From NCBI GenBank assembly GCA_964350145.1, contig CAYGJL010000017.1, positions 1 to 63,789 on the forward strand: DNA of 63,789 nucleotides, read 5' to 3'. Below, piece by piece: positions 7,816-16,018 of the stretch. Position 1 is the stretch's first letter. Every line of letters begins with the position of its first letter. Origin of the DNA: JACDCY01 sp964350145. GTDB lineage: Bacteria > Gemmatimonadota > Gemmatimonadetes > Gemmatimonadales > Gemmatimonadaceae. Below the pieces are notes generated by a model. The model did no database searches. It saw only the letters and a list, made by a program, of their open reading frames with translations, and was not told the origin of the DNA. The translations under genes were made by a program, and so were the position numbers.

Positions 7816-9216
7816 TTGCCGATAATAATCCTCGTCGCCGACGGCGTCCGGACCGACACGCTTCGAGCCGCGATCGCCTCCGGCGCGCTCCCCGCTATGG
7901 CCCGCATGCTGGACGAGGGGGGTCTGCACGAGATCACCTCCGTTTTCCCGTCCGTCACGGGTCCGGCGTATACGCCGTTTCTCATGGGCCGGCATCCAGG
8001 ATCCGTCGGGATGCCCGGCCTCCGCTGGTACGATCGCTCGCGCAAGGACGCCACGGGACCGGGGCACTCGCGCAGTTACGTCGGCATTGACATGCGGCTC
8101 GCGGATCGGGACCTCGATCCCGCGGCGACGACGATCTTCGAGCTCGTCCCGAACTCCCTCGGAGCCATGAGCGTCGTCACGCGCGGCCTCCGGGGAGAAC
8201 GCCGCTTCACGACTGGATCGTTGTTCGCCGCGCGGACCGCGTGGACGCACTTCCGCGGCGACGTGCAGGGCTGGCTCGCGATCGACCGTTACGTCGCGCG
8301 GCGGCTCATTGCGAAAATCCGGGAGCTCGAGCCCCACTTCGTGTTCGCGGCATTCACGGGCGTGGACAAGGCTTCGCACGCCGGCGGACACGGATCCGAC
8401 GACGTGACTGCCGCCCTGCGGATCGTGGATCACACCGTCGCCCGGATTCGCGCGGAGCTGGAGCATCGCGGCATCTGGGACGTCACGCACCTGTGGGTCG
8501 TGAGCGACCACGGCCACACACCGATCGAGGGACACGACGACATCGCCGAAGTCCTGCGCCAGCTCGGTCACCGCCCCATCGCGCACCCGTGGGTCTTCAC
8601 GCGCGACGCGGAGACCGCGGTGATGGTGAGCGGCAACGCCATGGCTCATCTCTATCTCGACCTACGCACGAGAACGCGGCGCTGGTGGCCGTCGCTCGCG
8701 CCCGCCTGGAGCGGCCTCGCCTCGACTCTGCTGGCGCGGGAGTCCATCGACCTGCTGCTCCTGCCGAGCGGCGGGAACCGCTGCGAGGTCCGCTCGCGCG
8801 CGGCGGGCTCCGCCGTGGTGGAATGGAGTGGCGATTCCTACTCGTATCGCCCGGACACGGGCGATCCGCTCGGGATCGGAGCGCGCATGGGCGTCAGCGG
8901 CGACGAGTCGCACGCGATCAGCGCAGATTCGGAGTACCCCGACGCACTGGTGCAGATCGCGCGGCTCGCCGGCTCGCCACGGTCCGGCGACATGATCCTG
9001 TCGGCCGCGCGGAGCTGGGATCTGCGCGCCCGCTTCGAGCCTATCCCGCACGTGTCGTCGCACGGCGCGCTGCATCGCGATCACATGCTGGTACCGCTGC
9101 TGGTCAGCAAGCCGCTGGCGAGAGCTCCGCTGCGAACAGTGGATCTGATGCCGAGCGCGCTGGACGGACTGAATCTCCCCCATCCGCCGGGCCTGGAAGG
9201 CAGATCCTTCCTCTGA
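7816..9216 (+). CDS. Alkaline-phosphatase-superfamily protein (type I phosphodiesterase / nucleotide pyrophosphatase family)
   Basis: This protein has about 466 residues if started at the TTG at 7816, which puts the metal-binding Asp of IILVADGVRTD close to the N-terminus. The nucleophile Thr is probably in FPSVTGPAYTPF. Further metal ligands are visible in FTGVDKASHAGG, VVSDHGHTPIEGH and a C-terminal HGALHRDHM. This is the NPP/autotaxin-like fold that hydrolyses phosphodiester or phosphonate bonds. No signal peptide is visible, so it seems cytoplasmic unless the start is further upstream. No ATG or GTG start suits the frame, so the start is uncertain. It is divergent from the LOG gene and ends 3 bp before the convergent phosphatase gene. 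Confidence 0.82.
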   Translation: MPIIILVADGVRTDTLRAAIASGALPAMARMLDEGGLHEITSVFPSVTGPAYTPFLMGRHPGSVGMPGLRWYDRSRKDATGPGHSRSYVGIDMRLADRDLDPAATTIFELVPNSLGAMSVVTRGLRGERRFTTGSLFAARTAWTHFRGDVQGWLAIDRYVARRLIAKIRELEPHFVFAAFTGVDKASHAGGHGSDDVTAALRIVDHTVARIRAELEHRGIWDVTHLWVVSDHGHTPIEGHDDIAEVLRQLGHRPIAHPWVFTRDAETAVMVSGNAMAHLYLDLRTRTRRWWPSLAPAWSGLASTLLARESIDLLLLPSGGNRCEVRSRAAGSAVVEWSGDSYSYRPDTGDPLGIGARMGVSGDESHAISADSEYPDALVQIARLAGSPRSGDMILSAARSWDLRARFEPIPHVSSHGALHRDHMLVPLLVSKPLARAPLRTVDLMPSALDGLNLPHPPGLEGRSFL

Positions 9217-9219
9217 GCG

Positions 9220-9702
9220 TCACTCGTCGGTGTCGAGCGTAGCGAACTCCACGTCCGCGATACCGTCCGTGATACGAAGTCGCGCGACGCTCGGCTGCAA
9301 ATCGAACCGGCGTTGCCCCGCGGCGCCAGGGTTCACCACGATCCGTCCCTCCCACTTCAGCAGGAAAGGCCTGTGCGTGTGGCCGTACACGAGAACGTCA
9401 TGCGGAAAACGCGCCAGCAGTCTTTCCGGCGTCAACTGTCCCACTTCGTGCCCGTGACTCACGTGGATGCTCACGCCGCCGCTCTCCATGATGATTTCGG
9501 TCTCGAGGTACGGGGCCGACGCGTCGGTATTGCCGCGGACTGCGAGCGTGGGTGCGATCGTGCGCAGCTCGTGCAGGACGTCTTCGCCGCCGACGTCCCC
9601 CGCGTGCAGGATGAGCTCGACGCCTGCCAGCGCCTCATGCACGTCCGGGCGCAGCAAGCCGTGAGTATCGGAGATGAGGCCGATCAGGTGTTCGGAGGCC
9701 AT
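9220..9702 (-). CDS. YfcE/MJ0936-type metallophosphodiesterase
   Basis: This 160-residue calcineurin-like phosphoesterase shows the complete di-metal motif series: ISDTHG near residue 10, HAGDVGG, RGNTD in place of the common GNCD, SHGHE, and YGHTHRP. The family hydrolyses phosphodiesters such as bis-pNPP in vitro; the physiological substrate is unknown. The ATG at 9702 gives MASEHLIGLISDTHG, the canonical N-terminus. The product is a small cytosolic enzyme. Confidence 0.9.
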   Translation of the reverse strand: MASEHLIGLISDTHGLLRPDVHEALAGVELILHAGDVGGEDVLHELRTIAPTLAVRGNTDASAPYLETEIIMESGGVSIHVSHGHEVGQLTPERLLARFPHDVLVYGHTHRPFLLKWEGRIVVNPGAAGQRRFDLQPSVARLRITDGIADVEFATLDTDE

Positions 9703-9719
9703 ATCATTTAATTTGAATC

Positions 9720-9968
9720 ATGCAGTGGTTGCGTCTCACCGGAGCGCTCGCCGCGCGTTCGGTTCGCCGGCCGCGGCTCGCCGTTGCCCTCACACGGGTG
9801 GCGTGGCGCTTCCGCCGTCGGGAATGGTATAAGCGATTCCCGTTCCTTCCGCTCCCGGATCGCACATATCTCCGGTGGCGGATGCACACCGCGTACGGCG
9901 ATTACGACGCCGTGCCCCCGACCCGGGACGTCGAGCGATACGCGCTCTGGTCGATAACCGACTCGTGA
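9720..9968 (+). CDS. Small hypothetical protein coupled to queG
   Basis: This 82-residue, Arg-rich protein (MQWLRLTGALAARSVRRPRL...) has an aromatic C-terminal half (YKRFPFLPLPDRTYLRWRMHTAYG). The family is not recognised. Reasons to believe it is real are the ATG start directly after the divergent phosphatase gene and a stop codon that overlaps the queG GTG start (GTGA), the coupling style used throughout this genome. The cluster RTYLRWRMHTAYGDYDAVP resembles short proteins found as small upstream partners in this lineage, but no function can be given. Confidence 0.6.
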   Translation: MQWLRLTGALAARSVRRPRLAVALTRVAWRFRRREWYKRFPFLPLPDRTYLRWRMHTAYGDYDAVPPTRDVERYALWSITDS

Positions 9969-10945
9969 GAATCGAGGAATCGCTCAAGTCCCGCGCCCGT
10001 GCGCTCGGCTTCGATCTCGTCGGCATAACAAGGCTCGGCCCCGCGGAGACCGCGCCCATGTTCGACGACTGGATCTCCCGCGGCTTCGCCGGCGACATGG
10101 GATATCTGGAGCGAGGCGCTGAAAAGCGCGCCGATCCGCGCCGCGTGTTCGAGAACGTGAAATCCGCCGTGGTGGTCGGAATGAACTACGGCGGAACCCC
10201 GCCGTCCGGTCCCGTCGCGCGCTACGCCCGCGGCGACGATTATCACGACGTCATGACGGAGCGGCTGCGCGCGCTGCACGCGTGGCTCAACGCCGAGCTG
10301 GGGCGCGACGTCGCGGGCAAGGCGTACGTGGATACCGGCCCGATTCTCGAGCGCGATCTCGCGCGCAAGGCGGGACTCGGCTGGTTCGGCAAAAACACGA
10401 TGCTCCTGAATCCGGAGATTGGCTCCTTTTTCTTTATCGGCTCCTTACTGCTGGATCTCGAGCTCGAGGAAGACGAGCCGTTCGAAGCCGACCGCTGCGG
10501 TACCTGCACGAAGTGCCTCGACGCGTGTCCGACGGACGCGTTCGTCGAGCCGCGCGTGCTCGACGCCACACGGTGCGTCTCCTATTTAACCATCGAGCTC
10601 AAGGGCGAGATTCCGACCGAATTCCACGACGCGATCGGCGGGAATCTCTACGGTTGCGACGTCTGTCAGGATGTGTGCCCGTGGAACGTGCGATTCGCCG
10701 TCGACGCGCGCGAGCCCGCGTATGCCGCGCGCGAGGGCATCGCGGGCAAGGACGCTCGCACGCTGGCGGCGCAAATTCTGGGCGTGGACGATGCTACGTT
10801 CCGCTCCGCATTCCGCAAATCGCCGATGAAGCGCGCAAAGCTGAAAGGACTCAAGCGCAATGCGGCGGTGGTTCTGAGCAATCGTTCCGGCTCGGGAGAC
10901 ACCGGGCCGGCAAGGCCAATGAACGGGACGCCAGATCTGCCTTGA
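9965..10945 (+). CDS. queG: Epoxyqueuosine reductase QueG
   Basis: This 326-residue cobalamin- and Fe-S-dependent enzyme reduces epoxyqueuosine to queuosine in tRNA. The N-terminal domain (VRIEESLKSRARALGFDLVGI) and the DTGPILERDLARKAGLGWFGKNT block are typical of the family. Two [4Fe-4S] motifs follow: CGTCTKCLDACPTDA near residue 180 and CDVCQDVCPWN near residue 235. The GTG start at 9965 is chosen over an earlier in-frame start because it overlaps the stop of the preceding small gene and matches the QueG N-terminus. No other queuosine gene is in the window. Confidence 0.95.
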   Translation: MRIEESLKSRARALGFDLVGITRLGPAETAPMFDDWISRGFAGDMGYLERGAEKRADPRRVFENVKSAVVVGMNYGGTPPSGPVARYARGDDYHDVMTERLRALHAWLNAELGRDVAGKAYVDTGPILERDLARKAGLGWFGKNTMLLNPEIGSFFFIGSLLLDLELEEDEPFEADRCGTCTKCLDACPTDAFVEPRVLDATRCVSYLTIELKGEIPTEFHDAIGGNLYGCDVCQDVCPWNVRFAVDAREPAYAAREGIAGKDARTLAAQILGVDDATFRSAFRKSPMKRAKLKGLKRNAAVVLSNRSGSGDTGPARPMNGTPDLP

Positions 10946-10970
10946 CAGATGTTTCCTTTTCGTCGAATGT
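10942..10970 (+). promoter_or_regulatory. Candidate sigma-70 promoter for the lipoprotein at 11026
   Basis: A consensus TTGACA (10942-10947) is followed after 17 bases by GAATGT, which matches the -10 consensus weakly. It lies 55 bp upstream of the lipoprotein start, which has an AGGAG ribosome site at 11016-11020. Confidence 0.35.
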
Positions 10971-11025
10971 GAGACATCATTTCGGGCTATTCGCCGTCTC
11001 GGGCGAGCCTATTCAGGAGACCTCG

Positions 11026-12336
11026 ATGCAACCGCTCCTTCGTCTAACGCTGCTGACTGTGGTGATCGTGGGGATCGTCGCCTGTGGTGACACTCCCACG
11101 GAACCGCTGACGCCAACTCAAGTAACGTTAAAGAGTTGCGGCGGCGCGCTGCCCTGGGTCGGCTACCAGGACGGCGACGGAGAGTGGATCAAGGTCGAGG
11201 GCGTCCCGACCGGGGCGGACAACTCTTACACGTTCACGCTGACTCAGCGGGTCGGCGGCGTTGCGTATGTGGTGACGACAACTTGCGGCAGATATACCTG
11301 GGTAGTCTACGGGACCGCGGAGGAGCTCGCCAAATCGTTCTTGAGCGATTGCGGCACGCCGGTAACCAGTACAAAGACGGTACACGGCGCCCTGGTCGGA
11401 GGCCGCACCGGCCATTACTCGATTGTCTCGCTCGGCTTCAGCTTCGCTTCTGTCGTCGGCGAGTCCGGGAGCTTTACGCTCGACCGCGTCGCTGGCGGAC
11501 CGCAGGATCTCGTTGCCTTCCGCGGCACCACTGGGGGCGCCGACAGGGTCATCCTTCGGCGGAGGGTGGATTTTGCGAACGGCGACACAATGCCATCGCT
11601 GGATTTCGCTGGTCCCGAGGCATTCGCTATGGATTCTGCCAGGCTCTCGATCCCGCAACTTGCGGCGCCTGGTTGGGTTTCCTCGGCCATCTACCTGGCG
11701 GATGGCAGACAGTTTTCCCTCTATGCTGGGCCGACAAGCGCAACGACCTGGTATCGCGGCTTCCCTGCGTCCGCCACGATCGCGGGAGACATGCATGGAA
11801 TCGGAGTGACAAGCGAAGGTCGCTCGGTCGGGGCGATTGTCGGTCCGCTCGCGGATTACGCGGCCTCGCTTGGGCCGGCCCCGACGCCTCCTACGGTTAC
11901 TACGCTTTCGAGCGGACCGCCATTGCGCAGGCGTCTGACCATCCCTGTGCAGTCCCAGTATTCGAGGACGGCTCACGCCCGATTCGAGTCGGGCACGCGG
12001 CCGTACTACTACGTCAACATGACGATGACAGCCGGGTATCGCGGCAGCGCACCGTCGTGGGTGCTCGAGGTGCCAGCCTTCGGCGCCAGCTCTGGTTATG
12101 ACCCGGCGTGGGCTCTTCAGCCGAGCTCGCGTCAAATCTGGAGCTCGACGGTGTACGACTACGACGTCCTCGCAAAGTTCGTCCCCGCAATTGGCCTGAC
12201 GCGCCGTAGCGCGACCGCGTCGAGCGCGTCCGCGACCGCGTCGGCGCTACCGTCCTTCGATCAGACCGCCGCTCGACGGCTCATGCTCCCGGCGTCAATC
12301 GACGCGCGGTATGAGCAGCAAACCTGCTCGTCCTGA
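11026..12336 (+). CDS. Predicted lipoprotein of unknown function
   Basis: This 436-residue protein begins MQPLLRLTLLTVVIVGIVACGD, a lipoprotein signal with Cys20 as probable lipidation site. A good AGGAG lies 6 bases upstream of the ATG at 11026. The mature part is rich in Ser, Thr, Gly and Val and has several Cys (SCGG, TTCGR, SDCGTP), suggesting an exported beta-rich domain with disulfides. No known domain was recognised. A terminal Ala/Ser-rich stretch (SATASSASATASALPS) precedes the end. It is likely monocistronic and is convergent with a small lipoprotein gene. Confidence 0.75.
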   Translation: MQPLLRLTLLTVVIVGIVACGDTPTEPLTPTQVTLKSCGGALPWVGYQDGDGEWIKVEGVPTGADNSYTFTLTQRVGGVAYVVTTTCGRYTWVVYGTAEELAKSFLSDCGTPVTSTKTVHGALVGGRTGHYSIVSLGFSFASVVGESGSFTLDRVAGGPQDLVAFRGTTGGADRVILRRRVDFANGDTMPSLDFAGPEAFAMDSARLSIPQLAAPGWVSSAIYLADGRQFSLYAGPTSATTWYRGFPASATIAGDMHGIGVTSEGRSVGAIVGPLADYAASLGPAPTPPTVTTLSSGPPLRRRLTIPVQSQYSRTAHARFESGTRPYYYVNMTMTAGYRGSAPSWVLEVPAFGASSGYDPAWALQPSSRQIWSSTVYDYDVLAKFVPAIGLTRRSATASSASATASALPSFDQTAARRLMLPASIDARYEQQTCSS

Positions 12337-12427
12337 TCTCAGGCGACGCAGATCCCCGCGGAATGCGGCGATGGTGTTGCGGAATGGGTCGGAATGAACC
12401 GGCACTCCATTCGCCGGAGGCGTGAGC

Positions 12428-12652
12428 TCAGGGCTCCCTCGCAACCGAGTCCATGCGCGCGTTTCGCGCCGCCGCCGAATCCGCGGCATTCATGGCTCGG
12501 GTGATCCCTCGGGCGCCCGGCAGGCCGGAGGCGCCGATCGCGCTGTCCGCCTGACGTTTCGTCAGCTCGGCGCCGAAATCCGGTGTCTCGTCTGACCGGC
12601 ACGCTAGCCCGACCAGTCCGGCCAGAAATATCAGCTTTCGCATCTTACGCAT
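12428..12652 (-). CDS. Small predicted lipoprotein
   Basis: This 74-residue product, MRKMRKLIFLAGLVGLACRSDE..., has a clear lipobox (LVGLAC), with lipidation expected at the Cys in position 18. The mature part is about 55 residues, charged and Ala-rich (MNAADSAAARNARMDS), probably helical. A second Met at residue 4 is an alternative start. It is unrecognised; a structural small lipoprotein is the simplest reading. It lies between the convergent larger lipoprotein gene and the MFS transporter gene on the same strand. Confidence 0.55.
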   Translation of the reverse strand: MRKMRKLIFLAGLVGLACRSDETPDFGAELTKRQADSAIGASGLPGARGITRAMNAADSAAARNARMDSVAREP

Positions 12653-12696
12653 CCCCTGCTCGTCGTTGAAATTATGTCGCTCGGTCTAACGCTCTA

Positions 12697-13962
12697 TCAT
12701 CGGCGAAGCGTCTCCGGCATGCGCCAGACTACGGCCATGCCGGATGCCAGAGTGAGCAGCGCGACGACGCCGATCGCCCACTCCATGCCGAACAGGTCCG
12801 CTACCGCTCCCGCGAGCAGCGCACCCACGGCATACCCGCTGTCGCGCCACAGCCGGTAAATGCCAACCGCCGAGCCACGCCAGCGCGGATGTGCAACGTC
12901 GCCTATCGCGGCGAGCAGTGTCGGATAGACCATTGCGGTCCCGACGCCGAGTAGCGCGGCAGCGCCCATCCACGGCCAGAAGCCGCGCACGAGGGCAATC
13001 ACACCCAGCGCGACGCCCTGAAGCAGCATGCCGCCCGCGATCAGTCGCTTTCGCCCCAGGCGGTCCGAGGCGGCGCCGGTCCAGAGCTGTAGCACGCCCC
13101 AAACCGCGGGATACGTAAAGCTCAACACTCCGATCTGCGCGACATCCAGCCCCGCCGCCGCAAAGAAAAGTGGAAACAGTCCCCACGCGAGACCGTCATT
13201 CAGATTGTTGACCATTCCAGCCTGACTCGCGCTCGCCAGCGCGGGATCCCGCCAGCTCACGCGGGCGAAGAGCTCCCGCGCGGACACGTCGCCGCCGTAA
13301 TCCCCAGCGGTCGCGCTCTGCTCGAAGGTCGTCGCTTCCAGCGCCGAGTGGTGCTGTGTCTCCCGGACGAAAAAAAGCGACAGTGCCAGCCCGGTCGCGG
13401 CGAAGGCGATGCCGAGGTAGAAGGGCTCCGGACGAAGACCGTACGCCGCGGCGATGTAGCCCGTGCCGAGCGCGGCGAACGCGACGGCCAGGTATCCGGC
13501 GAACTCGTTCAGCCCCATCGCGAGCCCGCGCTGCTTGGGGCCGACGAGATCGATCTTCATTATGACCGTCGTGGACCAGGTCAGGCCCTGGTTGATCCCG
13601 AGAAGTACGTTGGCGAAGACGATCCACGACCACGTCGGCGCCCAAATCACGAGCAGCGGCACCGGCCCGGCGAACAGCCACCCGGCGAGCAGGACCCGCT
13701 TGCGGCCATAGCGATCGCCGAGTCGTCCGGCGAAATAGTTCGTGAGCGCCTTGACCACCCCGAACGTGGCGATGAACGACAGCGCGGCGCTCTTGCTCGC
13801 CAGCCCGAACTCCACTTCCGCGAGCAGGGGTAGCACGGTCCGCTCGAGCCCAACCATCGCTCCGACGAACGCGTTGACGAGCACCAGGAGCCAAAACTGC
13901 CGCCAGTTCTCGCGTAACCCGAGCGCGAGTACTCCGTCGGGCCGGCTGCCGGCCGGGCTCAA
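12697..13962 (-). CDS. Major facilitator superfamily transporter
   Basis: This protein of about 421 residues has two six-helix halves. The MFS loop 2-3 motif is GRLGDRYGRKRVLLAGW and its repeat is GAASDRLGRKRLIAGGM, giving a standard 12-helix permease of the inner membrane. The substrate is unknown; overall form resembles drug- or sugar-efflux-type MFS_1 members. No ATG is suitable; the TTG at 13962 overlaps the csaA stop (TTGA) and places the first helix near residue 20. A longer frame to 14031 would add residues antisense to nothing but overlapping csaA. Confidence 0.85.
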   Translation of the reverse strand: MSPAGSRPDGVLALGLRENWRQFWLLVLVNAFVGAMVGLERTVLPLLAEVEFGLASKSAALSFIATFGVVKALTNYFAGRLGDRYGRKRVLLAGWLFAGPVPLLVIWAPTWSWIVFANVLLGINQGLTWSTTVIMKIDLVGPKQRGLAMGLNEFAGYLAVAFAALGTGYIAAAYGLRPEPFYLGIAFAATGLALSLFFVRETQHHSALEATTFEQSATAGDYGGDVSARELFARVSWRDPALASASQAGMVNNLNDGLAWGLFPLFFAAAGLDVAQIGVLSFTYPAVWGVLQLWTGAASDRLGRKRLIAGGMLLQGVALGVIALVRGFWPWMGAAALLGVGTAMVYPTLLAAIGDVAHPRWRGSAVGIYRLWRDSGYAVGALLAGAVADLFGMEWAIGVVALLTLASGMAVVWRMPETLRR

Positions 13963-14294
13963 GCGATGCGCGTACCGGGTGCTACGTCCGAGTCGGGGCT
14001 GAGCAGCACCACGTCGCCTGGCGTGGGACACGCGCCGAGCACGAGCACCTCGGACACGAACGGGCCGATCTGTCGCGGCGGAAAATTGACGACCCCGATC
14101 ACGAGCTTCCCGACGAGATCGTCCGGCTTGTAGTGCAGCGTGAGCTGCGCGCTCGACCGCTTGATACCGAGTTCTCCAAAATCGATCGTCAGCTTGATCG
14201 CGGGCTTCCTCGCCTCGGGAAAGGGTTCCGCGGTGACGATCCGTCCGACTCTGATGTCAACCTCGAAAAAGTGCTCCGGCGTCACGGTCTTCAA
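13959..14294 (-). CDS. csaA: tRNA-binding domain protein CsaA
   Basis: This 111-residue protein is an OB-fold tRNA-binding domain of the CsaA / MetRS C-terminal type. Conserved segments include FFEVDIRVGRIV, ARKPAIKLTIDFGELGIKRSSAQ, VGKLVIGVVNFPPRQIGPF and a final VLLSPDSDVAPGTRIA. CsaA proteins are dimeric and are described as tRNA-binding with chaperone-like or secretion-related activity. It has the usual length. It lies between the alcohol dehydrogenase gene (1 bp away) and the MFS gene (overlapping), in a three-gene leftward operon. Confidence 0.93.
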   Translation of the reverse strand: MKTVTPEHFFEVDIRVGRIVTAEPFPEARKPAIKLTIDFGELGIKRSSAQLTLHYKPDDLVGKLVIGVVNFPPRQIGPFVSEVLVLGACPTPGDVVLLSPDSDVAPGTRIA

Positions 14295-14295
14295 C

Positions 14296-15348
14296 CTAGG
14301 CCGACTCCTTCAGCGTGGACGTGTCGATGACGAACCGGTAGCGCACGTCGCTCCGGAGCATTCGCTCGTACGCCTCGTTGATCTGCTCTATCGCGATCAC
14401 CTCGACGTCGGCCTGCAAGCCGTGCTCGGCACAGAAATCAAGCATTTCCTGCGTCTCGCGAATACCGCCGATAGCCGAGCCCGCCAGGCGCCGCCGCCGC
14501 GACACCAGTGCGCCGGCCGCGACCGGCGCAGGATCCGGAATTCCCACGAGCACCATGATGCCGTCGAGCCGCAGCATCCGGAGATAGTCGTTGTAATCGT
14601 GGGTCGCCGAAACGGTGTCCAGGATGAAATCGAAGCGGGCCTTGTTCTTCTTGAAGACGTCGGCGTCGCTGGTCGCGAGGAAGTCGTCGGCGCCAAGCTT
14701 GAGTGCGTCGGCGCGCTTGCCCGGCGAGTGGCTCAGCACGGTGACGTGCGCGCCCATCGCCTTCGCGATTTTGACCCCCATGTGTCCGAGCCCGCCGAGC
14801 CCCACTATGGCGACCCTGTCGCCGGCTTTCACGCCGAAGTGTCGCAACGGAGAGTACGTCGTGATGCCGGCGCACAGCAGCGGAGCCGCGCCTTCGAGGG
14901 GGATTCCTTCCGGAATCCGGACGACATAATCCTCGTTCACAATGATGCGCGTGGAATACCCGCCGAACGTGGGAGTCTTGCCGTCGCGCTCCCGTCCGTT
15001 GTACGTCGGAGTCATCCCGTTCTCGCAGTACTGCTCCTCGCCCGCCTGGCACGCGGCGCACTCGCGGCAGGAATCCACGAAGCAGCCCACGCCCACTACG
15101 TCACCCACCTTCCAGCGGGCGGCACTATCGCCGACCCGGGAGACTGTCCCGACAATCTCGTGGCCGGGAACCATCGGGTAGATCGAGCCGCCCCATTCGT
15201 CCCGCACCTGGTGGATGTCGGAGTGACACACTCCGCAAAAGCTGATTTCAATGAGTACGTCATGGGGCCCTGGTTCCCGGCGGTCGATGGCGAACGGACC
15301 GAGGGGCGCGGTCTTCGAGGGCGCGGCATAGGCTGAAGTCTTCATCAT
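14296..15348 (-). CDS. Zinc-dependent NAD(P) alcohol dehydrogenase (YahK / cinnamyl-alcohol type)
   Basis: This 350-residue medium-chain dehydrogenase reduces aldehydes with NADPH. The catalytic zinc ligands are in CGVCHSDIH near residue 40 and GHEIVG near residue 63, with the structural zinc set CRECAACQAGEEQYC near residues 94-108. The nucleotide-binding motif is VGLGGLGHMGVKIAK. The ATG start at 15348 (or 15345) overlaps the earliest possible start of the divergent deaminase, so at least one of the two genes probably starts further inside. It is the first gene of the adh-csaA-MFS operon. Confidence 0.92.
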   Translation of the reverse strand: MMKTSAYAAPSKTAPLGPFAIDRREPGPHDVLIEISFCGVCHSDIHQVRDEWGGSIYPMVPGHEIVGTVSRVGDSAARWKVGDVVGVGCFVDSCRECAACQAGEEQYCENGMTPTYNGRERDGKTPTFGGYSTRIIVNEDYVVRIPEGIPLEGAAPLLCAGITTYSPLRHFGVKAGDRVAIVGLGGLGHMGVKIAKAMGAHVTVLSHSPGKRADALKLGADDFLATSDADVFKKNKARFDFILDTVSATHDYNDYLRMLRLDGIMVLVGIPDPAPVAAGALVSRRRRLAGSAIGGIRETQEMLDFCAEHGLQADVEVIAIEQINEAYERMLRSDVRYRFVIDTSTLKESA

Positions 15349-15436
15349 GGATCCATCCGGGTGCTATTTCCGTTCCGCAAGATTCGTGGCGCTTCCGCCT
15401 TTCGCGGAGCTTCTCAAAGCGACAACATTCCCCGCT

Positions 15437-16018
15437 GTGAAACAAGACCGGAGACACCCCGCGATCCACGTCGAGTACCCCGATTGGGTGGACTCCGTGG
15501 TGGACTGGCGCCGCACTTACCGCACCGATAGCGAGCGAATGTCGCTGGCGATCGCCATCTCCCGCGAGAACGTCGAGCGCGGGACCGGCGGGCCGTTCGG
15601 CGCCGCGATTTTCGACCAGGCGGCAGGCAAGCTCGTCGCGGTCGGCATGAACAGCGTGGTGCGCTACAACAACTGCGCGCTGCACGCCGAGATGGTCGCC
15701 TTCATGTTCGCCCAGCAGCGCCTTGGGTCCTTCACTCTCAACGCGCCTTCGCTCCCGCCGCACGAGCTGTTCACATCCTGCGAGCCGTGCGCCATGTGCC
15801 TCGGCGCCACGCTCTGGAGCGGCGTGCGGCGCGTCGTGTATGGCGCGGCGCGCGAGGACGCTTCACGGCTCAGCTTCGAGGAAGGACCGGTCTTTCCGGA
15901 GTCGTACAGGTATCTCGAGGAGCGCGGGATAGTCATCGAGCGCAACGTGCTACGGAACGAAGCGCGCGAGGTGCTCGAGCTGTACCGCGGGCGCGGCGGC
16001 AAGGTCTACAACGGATGA
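15437..16018 (+). CDS. guaD: Guanine deaminase (CMP/dCMP deaminase fold)
   Basis: This protein of about 193 residues is a zinc-dependent deaminase with the two family motifs: CALHAEMVAF (zinc His and catalytic Glu) and SCEPCAMCLGATLW (PCxxC zinc ligands). The segment GPFGAAIFDQAAGKLVAVG and the C-terminal half resemble bacterial GuaD, which turns guanine into xanthine and ammonia. The placement at the head of a purine-degradation island supports guanine as substrate. The GTG at 15437 is chosen because an ATG at 15347 would overlap the divergent adh start codon; the true start is unsure. It is the first gene of a rightward operon with 4-base overlaps (guaD, DUF6986, puuD). Confidence 0.85.
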   Translation: MKQDRRHPAIHVEYPDWVDSVVDWRRTYRTDSERMSLAIAISRENVERGTGGPFGAAIFDQAAGKLVAVGMNSVVRYNNCALHAEMVAFMFAQQRLGSFTLNAPSLPPHELFTSCEPCAMCLGATLWSGVRRVVYGAAREDASRLSFEEGPVFPESYRYLEERGIVIERNVLRNEAREVLELYRGRGGKVYNG

